From assembly GCF_025854275.1 (NCBI RefSeq), contig NZ_CP107567.1:4588001-4652000 (forward strand): a stretch of DNA of 64,000 nt. Reading direction: 5' to 3'. This DNA comes from Streptomyces peucetius. GTDB taxonomy: Bacteria; Actinomycetota; Actinomycetes; Streptomycetales; Streptomycetaceae. The translations under genes were made by a program, and so were the position numbers. Below the pieces are notes generated by a model. That model had not been told where the DNA came from and did not search any database. It saw only the letters and a list, made by a program, of their open reading frames with translations. Below, piece after piece: positions 29,942 through 38,752 of the stretch; position 1 is the first letter of the stretch, and the number at the start of each line of letters is the position of its first letter.

Positions 29942-30640
29942 TCAGCCCACGAAATCCAGCGGTAGGGTCCGGTACCCCTTGACCTCCTCAGGGACCTGGA
30001 GGCTCTGCACGCGGGCGGACGCCACCAACGAGTTCAGCAGGCTGCTCATGGCCTCGGACAGCGCCGCCCCGGTGTGCTCCCCGTTGTCCTCCGCGATGTA
30101 GGCCGCCGCCGTGGCGATGGTGCTCAGCACCGCCTCGCTCGCATCGCCGAAGCCGTACGTGATGATGTTCGGCCGGGGCTTCCAGGAACGGTCCTGCAGC
30201 GCGTCGAGGTCACGCTTCCAGGCACCCCGGGGCTCGTCGGTCGGAATGCCGTCGGTCAGCAGGAACACCACGGGGCGCAGCACTTCGGTGCCGGCCTCGG
30301 ACAGAGTCCTGACATCCTCCGTGATCCGGGCGCGTACGAGTTCGAGCATCGGGCCGACGTTGGTCAAGCCCTCGCAGGAGACCGTGGGCAGGGTCTCCAG
30401 GGTCTCGATGTCCGTCATCGCGGTCACGACGTGCGGCTGGGTGTTGAAGGAGATCACCGACAGGTGGATGAACTCCGACAGCTGCGGACTGGTGTAGAGG
30501 GTGTCGTAGATCTTCAGCAGGGTTGCGTTGAGCAGTTGCTCGTGGCGCTTCATCGACCCCGATGTGTCCAGTACCAGATAGGTCGGAAGCCCCTTCGCCT
30601 TGAAACCGGTCGACGAGGCCTCCGGGCCGTACTCGCTCAT
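29942..30640 (-). CDS. TerY-like von Willebrand factor A domain protein
   Basis: 232 aa, ATG start; the frame is open far upstream through the kinase gene, but MSEYGPEASSTG is the natural start after a 32-bp gap. One VWA domain fills the protein. The metal-ion-dependent adhesion site is intact: LVLDTSGSMKRHE, a Thr in CEGLTNVGPML and the Asp of LLTDGIPTDEP. Such TerY-type VWA proteins occur with a PP2C phosphatase and a kinase (the TerY-P triad described for Ter stress systems), and both lie directly upstream here. Last gene of the island operon. Confidence 0.9.
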   Translation of the reverse strand: MSEYGPEASSTGFKAKGLPTYLVLDTSGSMKRHEQLLNATLLKIYDTLYTSPQLSEFIHLSVISFNTQPHVVTAMTDIETLETLPTVSCEGLTNVGPMLELVRARITEDVRTLSEAGTEVLRPVVFLLTDGIPTDEPRGAWKRDLDALQDRSWKPRPNIITYGFGDASEAVLSTIATAAAYIAEDNGEHTGAALSEAMSSLLNSLVASARVQSLQVPEEVKGYRTLPLDFVG

Positions 30641-30672
30641 GGTGTCTCCGTAAGTTGTCAGGCGGCCTGGGA

Positions 30673-32040
30673 TCAGACCCAGCCGAGGACGAAGTGGGTG
30701 ATGCAGTACAAGGCGGCGATCAGGGCCGCCAGGGCCGCGAGGACCTTCGATGCGGACACGCCCTTGCCGGGTCGCGTGCGCCGGGCAGGCGTCGGCCGTG
30801 CGGCGGCCGCCGCCGCACGGGAGCGCGGCGCGCCGGGGCGGGCCGCTGCCCGGGACAGGCCGCGCCCCGGCGTGATGGCGGATCGCCGAACCGTCGTGGC
30901 CGTCGGTTCGGGTTCCGGAGCCGGCGGCGCGGGCGACGCCGGCGGTGCGGGTGGTCGTGGGGCACTCCGGCCCGGCGCCGTTGTGCGTGCGGCGAGCCGG
31001 CCCCGGAGATCGACCTTTCCCGTTACATTGGCGGCTCCGCCACCGGCCGTGTCGGAGCCGGACGCGGGCTTGCGGGCCGCCTTGGTCGGCCCGACCTTGA
31101 TCCCGCCGGTGACATTGCTCGACGGGGCTCGCGGGGAGGGCGCGGGCGTGCCCGGGTGCGCGGCGGTGGTGTCGCGGGTCCGGCGAAGCGCCGCGAGCAA
31201 CTGTTCCGGGTCCGGCCGGTCGGTTTCGCGGGTGGCCTTCAGGGCTTCTCCGAGCGCGTCCGTGAACGCGTCGGAACCTGTGGTGGCAACCAGCTCGCGG
31301 TGCGCGGCCAAGGGGTCCTGCCGGACAGCGGTGAGGCAGCGTACCGCCATCACGGCGAGCTTGTAGCGGTCGCTGTGGACGGTCAGCCGCCGAGACCGGT
31401 CCGGGAACAGCGGGTCCTGCCAGCCGTACGACTCGACCCAGTCCCTGGTGCCGATGCCACAGGAATCCATGTCGATGACGAAGACCTGGCCGGTGCGGTG
31501 GTTCCAGAGCGTGTTGCGGTACGACCAGTCCGCGTACACGAGGTCGTGGCGCGCGAACAGCGCACCGGCTTCCAGAAGTTCGCGCACCGCCCGGATGCGC
31601 ACGCCGGTGTCGGGCGGCCGGAGCCCGGCAGCCTCGCACTTGGCCGGGGCGGAGGCCAGCCAGTCCAGCTCGAGTGGTGCCGAGTCCTGTCGGCCGGACG
31701 GCGCCTTGAGCCGGGCGTAGAACGGGTCCGGTGCCTTCGCCATCACCACGCCGACGAGGTCGGGGCCGTCGTGGATGCGCGTCGTGGGCCAGGAAAGGGA
31801 ACGGTCGACCAACGCCTGGTCGTCCTGTGACATAACGGTCGGCAGATAGACGAGGCGCTGCAGATCCGAGGAACGCTCCGCTCCGGCTGGCTGCTTGTAG
31901 ATCTTGGCGAGCCAGCCGGGGTGGCCCGCGATCTCGTAGACCAGCCGGGACTCGCCGTTGTCCCGGGCGATCACCGTGTCCTGCGGGACATCGCCGATCT
32001 CCACCCGGGAACGGAATGGGCTGTCGGACCAGGTCCTCAC
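30673..32040 (-). CDS. Tail-anchored protein kinase-like protein of the TerY-P triad
   Basis: 455 aa, GTG start in a GTGA overlap with the PP2C stop. The kinase-like domain occupies about 1-270: a nucleotide-binding Lys in GWLAKIYKQ, a catalytic loop in VYADWSYRNTLWN (Asp and Asn present) and a metal-binding Asp in VFVIDMDSCGIG, so the active site looks complete. A Pro/Ala-rich linker with two NVTG motifs (SNVTGGIKVG near 308 and ANVTGKVDLRG near 337) leads to one C-terminal membrane helix (about 433-453). It probably phosphorylates targets at the membrane, opposed by the upstream phosphatase. Confidence 0.82.
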   Translation of the reverse strand: MRTWSDSPFRSRVEIGDVPQDTVIARDNGESRLVYEIAGHPGWLAKIYKQPAGAERSSDLQRLVYLPTVMSQDDQALVDRSLSWPTTRIHDGPDLVGVVMAKAPDPFYARLKAPSGRQDSAPLELDWLASAPAKCEAAGLRPPDTGVRIRAVRELLEAGALFARHDLVYADWSYRNTLWNHRTGQVFVIDMDSCGIGTRDWVESYGWQDPLFPDRSRRLTVHSDRYKLAVMAVRCLTAVRQDPLAAHRELVATTGSDAFTDALGEALKATRETDRPDPEQLLAALRRTRDTTAAHPGTPAPSPRAPSSNVTGGIKVGPTKAARKPASGSDTAGGGAANVTGKVDLRGRLAARTTAPGRSAPRPPAPPASPAPPAPEPEPTATTVRRSAITPGRGLSRAAARPGAPRSRAAAAAARPTPARRTRPGKGVSASKVLAALAALIAALYCITHFVLGWV

Positions 32041-33485
32041 GCGGGTCGCCCCCTGTCCCCGCACCAGACCACGACGGCCGTACGGTCGTCGTGCATCTGG
32101 ACCTGATCGAAACCGACCTGACCCAGGAACGTCCCGAGAGCCGGCGGGCGGGCCCACCGTTCGGCGAACCAGCGCCGCGCCTCGGGTCCGGCTGCCAGGG
32201 CGTCGCCGACTCCGTCGGTTGTCACCGCCAGCGCGCAGTCGGCCTCGAGTTCTGCGATCCCCCACGAGACACCGTCGGGGCGGTGCGGCAGGTAGTCGGA
32301 GACGGCCGACGGGTCGAACCCGCCCTTCTCCTCGCCGATGAGCCGCTCCCATCGGCCCTGGCACAGCCGCCAGGCACTCACATCGGCGATCGCGGCGAGC
32401 CACACCCTGCGCCGGCCGTTCTCGTGCGGCAGCGCGGGCACCACCGCGGCGACGGCGACGGCCCGCACCTGGTCGGCGTCCCAGTTGCGCTGGCCGGCCA
32501 CCGCGTCCATCTGCCCGGCAGCGGCGAGGAACGCCTCGCGGTGGTCGAGCCGCTCCAGCGGGGTTCCGGAGTCCAGTGCCGTACGCAGTGAGTTGACCAG
32601 CGCCGACACGGCCACTTGCGCGCCGACGTCCGAGTGCGCGCTGTCCGACATGCCGTCCGCCACGGCGATCACCAGGTGGTGACCGGCCCGGTCCCTGCCG
32701 ATGCGGTAGGCGTCCTGTCGCGGTTTCCCCTGCCCCCGGTGGCCGGGGCCGATCACGGACCCGGCCCTGACCACGAGCCCGCCGAGCACGGCCTCGTCCG
32801 CCGCCAGCCCGTGCGGGGCCGGTTCGGCGGGCAGCAGCCATGGCGCCCGGGAAGCCCGGGAGGACTTCAGCAGCACGGGTGGGCCGTCATCCTCCGGAGC
32901 GACGGACAGGGGCGGCCCGTCGGGTGCCGGCTGCTCGCCGGCCGGCCCGCCGGGCGACAGCTGCCGCGGTGCGGCGCCGTGCCGGGCGCCCGGCCCCTCG
33001 GTGTGCCGAACGGCACCGAGCGGGGCGGACCCGTGCGCGACGGGGTGCAGGTCCGGCGGTTCGTACGGGACGGGCACACGTTGGGCACCCTCCTCTCCGT
33101 ACCGGTCGGTGGCCTCGCCCTGAGGTCCGACTCGTGGAGCGGCAGGACCGGAGCCGTCTCCGTGCCGGTCGTTCTGCCCGGGTGGCCGGGGCGGGCCTGG
33201 TGCCCGGGCCTCGCCCCGCCAGTGCTCCTGGAGCTTTTCCGGCACATCCGGGCGCAGATGCCGCCAGCAGAATCCCGTCACCGCACCGGTGGTCAGGGCT
33301 GTGACGCCGAGACCTTTCCATCCGAACAAGAGGCTCCCCCCCGAAAGGAACAGAGTGCTCACCACGACGAAGGTCAGCGTCAGCCGCCGACGGCGGGAAA
33401 GGCGGCCCGTGCCCGGACGGGCGCCACCGTCCGTCGGCTCCCACGGCGGATCCGTGGCGCGGTGCTGGCCCTGATGCGACCTCAC
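32037..33485 (-). CDS. Membrane-anchored PP2C family serine/threonine phosphatase
   Basis: 482 aa, GTG start overlapping the previous stop (GTGA). Two N-terminal membrane helices (about 33-75, LTLTFVVVSTLFLSGGSLL and GLGVTALTTGAVTGF) are followed by a low-complexity linker to about 235, then a PP2C domain. The metal-binding acidic residues are present: GKPRQDAYRIG, VIAVADGMSDSAHS, AVTTDGVGDAL and QMHDDRTAVVVW. This is the phosphatase arm of the TerY-P set, next to the kinase and VWA genes. Confidence 0.85.
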   Translation of the reverse strand: MRSHQGQHRATDPPWEPTDGGARPGTGRLSRRRRLTLTFVVVSTLFLSGGSLLFGWKGLGVTALTTGAVTGFCWRHLRPDVPEKLQEHWRGEARAPGPPRPPGQNDRHGDGSGPAAPRVGPQGEATDRYGEEGAQRVPVPYEPPDLHPVAHGSAPLGAVRHTEGPGARHGAAPRQLSPGGPAGEQPAPDGPPLSVAPEDDGPPVLLKSSRASRAPWLLPAEPAPHGLAADEAVLGGLVVRAGSVIGPGHRGQGKPRQDAYRIGRDRAGHHLVIAVADGMSDSAHSDVGAQVAVSALVNSLRTALDSGTPLERLDHREAFLAAAGQMDAVAGQRNWDADQVRAVAVAAVVPALPHENGRRRVWLAAIADVSAWRLCQGRWERLIGEEKGGFDPSAVSDYLPHRPDGVSWGIAELEADCALAVTTDGVGDALAAGPEARRWFAERWARPPALGTFLGQVGFDQVQMHDDRTAVVVWCGDRGRPA

Positions 33486-34858
33486 GAGGCCGCCCCCGGC
33501 CCGCTCTGCCCGCCACCCCGGCCGCTGCGGCGACGCCCGACCAGGGTCGCTCCGGTGACGTTGGCGGAGCCGCCGCTCGCGGCCGCACCCCCGCCGGAGC
33601 CGTCGCCCGGCGGGGACGGTTTCGTCGAGGACCCCGGTGAACTCGCCGCACCGCCCTGCACGGGAGCGTTCTGCTCGGTACCGGCCGCCCCGTCCGGACC
33701 GGCCGTCGCCGGTGTCACCTGCGTCGGCACCGCGGGCGGTTCACCCGCAGGAGATGCCGAGCCGGGGCGGCGGCGGGGGCGGGGCGGCGGCGTCGCGCCG
33801 GTCGGCGGGACCACCATGCCCGCCACAACGGCGGGCTGTGTGGGCTGCGCCGCCTGCACCGCCGGGCCTGTTCCGGCCGAAGGCCCTGTCTGCACAGTCG
33901 TTACGGGCCCCGCACCCGGCGGGAGCTGGGCGGCGGGTGCGGGGGACGTCCCCGCGGCCGGAGCGGGCAGCGTGGCGGTGCCGCCGGTCCCGTGACCGAA
34001 GAGCTGTGTCGGCCGCTGCATCTCGTGCCAAAGATGCTGCGCCTCCGCCGGCTGGATCATGCCTGCTCCGACCAGGTCCCGCAGCATCTGGGCCTTCTGC
34101 TCGACCGCCACGTCGTGCCGGTTGCCGAGTTCCGACATGATCTCGTGCAGCTTCGAAGGGTCCTGTGCGATCAGGTGCAGCAGCAGCCCGCCTTCGCCGC
34201 GGGCCGCCGACAGCAGCACCTCCTCGCGCTTGGCCTGGAGCTCGGCCTCCACGCTCTGCGTGGTGAGCGCGACATCGCGTTCGGCCACGGCGATCTGGGT
34301 GTCGAACTCCCTCTGCTTGAGTGCCCGGAGATGCTCCGAGGCGTGGCTGTCGAGATAGACCCGGACGACGAGCGTGTCCACGGTGAGCCCGACCGGCAGC
34401 CGATGTGACCGGTCGCACACGGAGGTACGGACGTAGTCGGCGAACTCCTGGAGCCGTTCGATGCCGTACGCGGCGGCGTGCGGCCACAGCAGGTCCCGCA
34501 TGGCGACACACACGGCGGAGTGTCCCTCGGCAACCGACCGGATGCCCCGGCGGATCACCTCCGCGGCGTCGGTGACCCGCCACCGGGCCTCGAACGAGGC
34601 CTGGAAGGGAAATCCGCCGGTGCCGCTGGGCAGCTGCTCCGACCAGCCGACCGTACGGTCCACGAGGTCGACCTCGTAACGGAACCGATAGCGGAGCGAC
34701 CCGAACGCAGTCGGCTTGCGGGGCAGTTCGACGAGAGCACCGTCCTCGGTGCTGAACAGCAGGGCCTGGCCAGGGCGCACGGGGCCGCCGCGGTCGCCCA
34801 TGCTCACCGGCGTCGGTCCGGTGAAGAGTTGTTGCTCGGGGGTTCGGGGTTCGGTCAC
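33482..34858 (-). CDS. SPFH/Band-7-like protein
   Basis: 458 aa from a GTG overlapping the stop of the ATPase gene. An N-terminal beta-rich part (about 30-200, with RYRFRYEVDLVDRTVGWSEQ and FQASFEARWRVTDAAEVI) is followed by a helical segment LRALKQREFDTQIAVAERDV... typical of stomatin/flotillin coiled coils. A Pro/Ala-rich tail ends in SANVTGATLVGRRR (NVTG at 433). No N-terminal membrane helix is seen. SPFH proteins assemble into rings or rafts at membranes. The assignment rests on overall pattern, not on a single motif. The NVTG tail links it to the kinase in the same operon. Confidence 0.65.
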   Translation of the reverse strand: MTEPRTPEQQLFTGPTPVSMGDRGGPVRPGQALLFSTEDGALVELPRKPTAFGSLRYRFRYEVDLVDRTVGWSEQLPSGTGGFPFQASFEARWRVTDAAEVIRRGIRSVAEGHSAVCVAMRDLLWPHAAAYGIERLQEFADYVRTSVCDRSHRLPVGLTVDTLVVRVYLDSHASEHLRALKQREFDTQIAVAERDVALTTQSVEAELQAKREEVLLSAARGEGGLLLHLIAQDPSKLHEIMSELGNRHDVAVEQKAQMLRDLVGAGMIQPAEAQHLWHEMQRPTQLFGHGTGGTATLPAPAAGTSPAPAAQLPPGAGPVTTVQTGPSAGTGPAVQAAQPTQPAVVAGMVVPPTGATPPPRPRRRPGSASPAGEPPAVPTQVTPATAGPDGAAGTEQNAPVQGGAASSPGSSTKPSPPGDGSGGGAAASGGSANVTGATLVGRRRSGRGGGQSGPGAAS

Positions 34859-37044
34859 GGCGTGCCGCTCCTTCCGTCGAGATGGGTGAGGACGTGGTGT
34901 CCGGACCGCGGCGCGCCGCGACCCTCGGTGCCGCTGACCCAGGACGCGGCCAGATGGCGAACGATCAATTCCGTCCGCCGATCGGTGGCGGTGACTTGGA
35001 GCAGGGCAGCCAGGGCGGCACGCCCACGGGCGTCGGGCTCGACAAGGACCGCCCAGTCGGTGAGCACCTCGTGTGCGACGGTGTAGCTGACAGCCGAATT
35101 GACCGTCTGGCGCCACAGCGACGCGATCTCCGCGCGCTGCGTCCCGTCCCGCTCGGTGGCGGTGAGGAGGGCCGGCCAGAGCCGTGGCTCGGTGGCGGTC
35201 CCGCCGGTGTCGTACGGGCCGGTTCGTGCCTCCGGCGAGTCGATCAGGTCACCGGCCGCGTAGAGAAAGGCCAGTTCACCCACTGCCCTGCGCAGGGTGC
35301 CGTGCATGCCGGTGACGGCCCACTGGTCGAGCAGGTCGAGGGCGTCCGACCGGTAGCGGCCGCCATCCAGGGCCATGTACTCGGTGAGGCTGCGGCACAG
35401 CGCCTCGACGACGGGGACCTCTTCGATTCCGGCGAGGTGGTGCAGCCAGGCCCATGCCTGCTCGTCGCCGTCGTGCTCGAAGACCACCCGCCAGGCACGC
35501 GCGGCCGTGGCCTGCAGTTGCGCCGACGCGGTGCCGGCGGACCAGGCGACCACCAGGTTGTAGGCGGCGGCGGCGTGCCCCGACTCCTTCGCGGCGACGC
35601 CCAGGGCGATCGCGGCGGCGTCACGCAGCTCGGCGTCCTTGTCGCCGGCCCACGGCTGCAGGATCCGGGCCCGTACCGTCTCGAAGCCGTGCCGCGCCAG
35701 CACACCCGCGGCGACGGCGGCCCGTACCCCGACGGTGGGGAGCACGCCGGCCGCCGAGTCGCGCAGCCAGCCGGGCAGTGCCTCGCGGATCTCGTCGTAC
35801 TCGCTCCAGATGTGTTCGAGTACCTTCACGGCGAGGCCGGGGTCCCGGAAGCGGACGACCTTGCCGCGTGCGCCACCGTGCCGGGTGGCGACCTCGGAGT
35901 CGACCAGGGTGCCGTGGACGGCGTCGAGCCGGGCGGTCCTGGTGCCGATGAGCTTGACGCCCCTTGCCCGTACGGGATTGTCGGGGCTCTCCGCGACCTG
36001 CAGTCGTTCCTCCAGGTCGCGGGCGAGGCCGGCGACGATCTCGTACGCCTCGCCGCCGAACACCGCGATTCCGATGGCGAGGCACTGCTGGGGCAGGTCC
36101 TCCATGTTCTGCAGCCAGTGGGCGACGGCCCGTTCACCCTGCAATGCCTTGCGTTCACGTGCCTGGGCGGCGACCCGGTCGTCCGTGACGGCACCGGCGG
36201 CCTCGGCGAGGGCACGGCCCAGGTCGGCCGCGGTGCCCGCCCCGCCTCCGTCGAGCTCTTCCCGCAGCAGCTCGCGTACGTCCCGCCGGGCCAGCAGCCG
36301 GCGGCTGCGCGCCGCGGCGGCAACACCGAGCCGCCAGCCCATGTGGGCCGCGACGATCTGCTCGCTTGCGGATGATCCGGGAACCTCTACGACGTGCTGC
36401 CGTACGCGGGGATCGGCGAACTGGACGCCGACCGTGGCGGTGAGAACCAGTCGGCAGTCGCATGCACGCAGCTCGGCGTCCAGCCGGCTCAGTTCGAACG
36501 GGGTCAGTGCGTCAGCGGCGCGCTGGGTGAGGCCGGCGAGTACGTAGCCGGCGCCACGCCGCAGATCGGCTTTCTCGATCCGGGCGAGATCGGCGGCGGG
36601 GTCGAGCAGATGGAGCGTGCGATGACCGGCCCGGTGGAGGCCGGCGCGAGCCGTGGCCTCCTTGCCCGTGCCCGGCCGCCCTCTGAGGACGGTGACGGTG
36701 CGGGCCTGTATCTCCCGGACCAGGGACTCGAAACCGTCCGGCGCCACGAACGCCTCTCGCACCTCGTCCAGCTCCTCGGCCGTCAGCCGGTAGGAGCGCA
36801 GCCCCGTGGTGCCGGGAGCCATGTTGAAGACATAGCTGTCGCCGCCGAAGACCTGGTCGGCCGAGACGCGCAGGCCGCTGACGGCGTCGCGCTCGACGTC
36901 GAGGCGCTCCCCGGAGGCGCCGCGCACACCGCGCAGGGCCGACATGCCCTCGCGCAGGCCCTGCCGGGGGTCGGGTGCGACGTGCCCGTCGGGGGCGGGC
37001 TCGGCTGCGGGGCCCGGAGCAGCGCCTTGCGGTTCCTCGGCCAT
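34855..37044 (-). CDS. P-loop STAND/NLR-like ATPase of the island
   Basis: 729 aa. An N-terminal segment (1-85) carries a QVFGGDSYVFNM motif at 64-75. An ATPase core begins with Walker A TVTVLRGRPGTGKEATA (about 112-128). A poorly conserved Walker B region comes before CRLVLTATVGVQFADPRV, a sensor-1-like strand. The C-terminal half (about 330-729) is all-helical with repeated Ala-rich helices, like the HEAT/TPR sensors of STAND proteins. Such proteins are signalling switches that oligomerise on sensing a trigger. Its position after a nucleotide cyclase and before kinase/phosphatase genes suggests a conflict or stress role. The family assignment is inferred. Confidence 0.7.
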   Translation of the reverse strand: MAEEPQGAAPGPAAEPAPDGHVAPDPRQGLREGMSALRGVRGASGERLDVERDAVSGLRVSADQVFGGDSYVFNMAPGTTGLRSYRLTAEELDEVREAFVAPDGFESLVREIQARTVTVLRGRPGTGKEATARAGLHRAGHRTLHLLDPAADLARIEKADLRRGAGYVLAGLTQRAADALTPFELSRLDAELRACDCRLVLTATVGVQFADPRVRQHVVEVPGSSASEQIVAAHMGWRLGVAAAARSRRLLARRDVRELLREELDGGGAGTAADLGRALAEAAGAVTDDRVAAQARERKALQGERAVAHWLQNMEDLPQQCLAIGIAVFGGEAYEIVAGLARDLEERLQVAESPDNPVRARGVKLIGTRTARLDAVHGTLVDSEVATRHGGARGKVVRFRDPGLAVKVLEHIWSEYDEIREALPGWLRDSAAGVLPTVGVRAAVAAGVLARHGFETVRARILQPWAGDKDAELRDAAAIALGVAAKESGHAAAAYNLVVAWSAGTASAQLQATAARAWRVVFEHDGDEQAWAWLHHLAGIEEVPVVEALCRSLTEYMALDGGRYRSDALDLLDQWAVTGMHGTLRRAVGELAFLYAAGDLIDSPEARTGPYDTGGTATEPRLWPALLTATERDGTQRAEIASLWRQTVNSAVSYTVAHEVLTDWAVLVEPDARGRAALAALLQVTATDRRTELIVRHLAASWVSGTEGRGAPRSGHHVLTHLDGRSGTP

Positions 37045-37994
37045 CAGGCACCTGCCTTCGGCCTGCGGTCGGGGTCCTCGGGGTCGTCCGGTTCGGCGCT
37101 CCAGCGAAAGTGCTGCGTACCGTGCACCACCTGGTCACCGGCGAAGACCTGCCCGACGCGGTCGAACACGGCGCCTGCGAAGGGCCCGGAACCGTCAGCG
37201 CCCGAACGGTTCGGGGCAGTATCCGGGCCGGGTGCCGTCCGACCGGCCGCCACCGGACCCGGTGCCGCACGACCGGAGGGGGCCGCCGGCCCGGCGGGCG
37301 GCGCGGTCTCCGCCTCCGTCAGACCAGGCGGGGCGTCGTATCCGGGCACCCGGATCCAGGCGGACGCCCCTTGAATTTCCTTGGCGTCGAAGGGGACGCG
37401 GCGGAACGTCTCGCTCGCCACCGAGGGATCGTCGTGCCGGACGATCTGGCGGTGCCAGTCCGCGGAGACAGCTAGCGCGAGCCCGGCACGGGTACCGGAG
37501 GCGAGTGCTGTGCGGAGCGGGGCGATGTCCACCAGACGGCATGCGGTGTTGAGTTCCTCGCCCGCCCATCCGCGACCGTCCCCTGCGACGTCGCCCTGGT
37601 GCAGCGCGACTCGCAGCCGGAGGGCACCTTCCTCGCTGCTGGTCCTGGCGTGCTCCCTCAGCCGGTGGTTGAGGACCTCGACGAATCGTCCGGTGAGATC
37701 GGTTCGGTCGACAGTGCCCGGAAGGAGCCAGAAAAAGCCATCTCCGCGGTCGGAGGGCCGAGGCGTGCTGCGGTGATCGACACCCGCTTCTGTGAACGCC
37801 GATTCGGTGAGTGTGTAGAGCCTTTCCCGCAGCCAGAGTTGCAGAGGATTGGCACGGCTGCCGAATTCCGCAATGTCGACGACGAGTATGGAGTAGTACT
37901 GGGATTTGGGTCTCAATTGGATTCGTCCTTCCGCGCGGTGCGACGTCGTGGACCACCGTCCCCGTGGCCGGTGGTCCACGGCGTCCGATGTCAT
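37044..37994 (-). CDS. Class III nucleotide cyclase-like protein (PycC-like candidate)
   Basis: 316 aa. The domain at about 30-215 has the class III cyclase signature: first metal Asp in YYSILVVDIAEFGSR, second in DRGDGFFWLLPG, then ALHQGDVAGDGRGWAGEELNTACRLVD, with the transition-state Asn and Arg present (N..CR). The catalytic residues thus look intact. The base specificity (adenine, guanine, uracil or cytosine) cannot be read safely. A Pro/Ala linker leads to a C-terminal motif GQVFAGDQVVHGTQHFRW (281-298) like one in the next protein. An alternative TTG start at 37916 with GGAAGGA upstream would shorten it by 26 residues. A PycTM-like gene lies divergently 0.9 kb away. Confidence 0.78.
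   Translation of the reverse strand: MTSDAVDHRPRGRWSTTSHRAEGRIQLRPKSQYYSILVVDIAEFGSRANPLQLWLRERLYTLTESAFTEAGVDHRSTPRPSDRGDGFFWLLPGTVDRTDLTGRFVEVLNHRLREHARTSSEEGALRLRVALHQGDVAGDGRGWAGEELNTACRLVDIAPLRTALASGTRAGLALAVSADWHRQIVRHDDPSVASETFRRVPFDAKEIQGASAWIRVPGYDAPPGLTEAETAPPAGPAAPSGRAAPGPVAAGRTAPGPDTAPNRSGADGSGPFAGAVFDRVGQVFAGDQVVHGTQHFRWSAEPDDPEDPDRRPKAGA
37947..37980 (-). repeat. Strong hairpin near the cyclase start
   Basis: Perfect 11-bp inverted repeat CGTGGACCACC / GGTGGTCCACG (12 bp with the next pair). If the cyclase starts at 37994, the hairpin lies in codons 5-16; if it starts at the TTG at 37916, the hairpin lies in the leader between the Crp-like gene and the cyclase gene. Confidence 0.7.
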
Positions 37995-38062
37995 GGGTAT
38001 CCGGGGGCCGGGATCCGCACCGCGTCAGATGACGCGTTCGGCGGCGAGAACGGGGTCCGGGG

Positions 38063-38752
38063 TCACTCCTCGGCCCAGCGCCGTACGCCGGTGAGGTCGA
38101 GGACGCACGTACGGCCACGCCTGGTGGTGACCAGTCCGGCTGCGTGCATCGCACGCAACGAACGCACCACGGACTCGCGCGACACACCTGCGGCGCCCGC
38201 GAGTTCCTGTTGGTTCATCCGCACCTCGAGCGCGCCGGCCGGTTCGTCGACGGCCACGCCGTGCCGTACGGCGGTGTCCAGCAGGACACGGGCGAGCATG
38301 GAGCGGGAGGACCGGGCGCCCTGTTCCGTACGCAGGCTGTCCGAGTCCCTGAGCCGGGCCACTACGCTGCGCAGGACAGCCAAAGTGAGCGTTGCGTGAT
38401 GCTCGAGAAGGCGGAGGAACGCCTCACCGCCGACGACCACCCCCGAGAGGTGCTCGAGAGCGGTCACCGTCGCGGAGCGCTCCGTGCTGTCGAGACAGGA
38501 GAGTTCGCCGACGAGTTCACCGGGGCCCCGCAGAGCGAGCACGCTGGTGTAGCCGTTGTCGGACTCGGCGGTGACCTTGGCGAGTCCGCTCAGTATGAGG
38601 ACGATGTGGTCCGGCCGGCCGCCCTCGCGCATCAGGGAGTCGCCGCGCTCCCAGGTGCGGAGCCGGCCGGCGCTGCGGAAGAGCAGCAGTTCGTCGGGGG
38701 TGAAGGGCTCGTACGCCGCATGGCGGTCATTCGCAGATTTCTCCCCTGGCAC
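38063..38752 (-). CDS. Crp/Fnr family cyclic-nucleotide-responsive regulator
   Basis: 229 aa, GTG start preceded by GGGGGAGG. A cyclic-nucleotide-binding beta-barrel (about 15-130) holds the phosphate-binding cassette GELVGELSCLDSTERSATV, with its Glu and Arg in place. A dimer helix follows, then a winged-helix Crp-type DNA-binding domain with recognition helix AGAAGVSRESVVRSLRAM. The intact cassette suggests that it really binds a cyclic nucleotide. It lies 68 bp upstream of the cyclase gene in the same direction and divergent from the PycTM-like gene, so it probably controls both. Confidence 0.9.
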   Translation of the reverse strand: MPGEKSANDRHAAYEPFTPDELLLFRSAGRLRTWERGDSLMREGGRPDHIVLILSGLAKVTAESDNGYTSVLALRGPGELVGELSCLDSTERSATVTALEHLSGVVVGGEAFLRLLEHHATLTLAVLRSVVARLRDSDSLRTEQGARSSRSMLARVLLDTAVRHGVAVDEPAGALEVRMNQQELAGAAGVSRESVVRSLRAMHAAGLVTTRRGRTCVLDLTGVRRWAEE

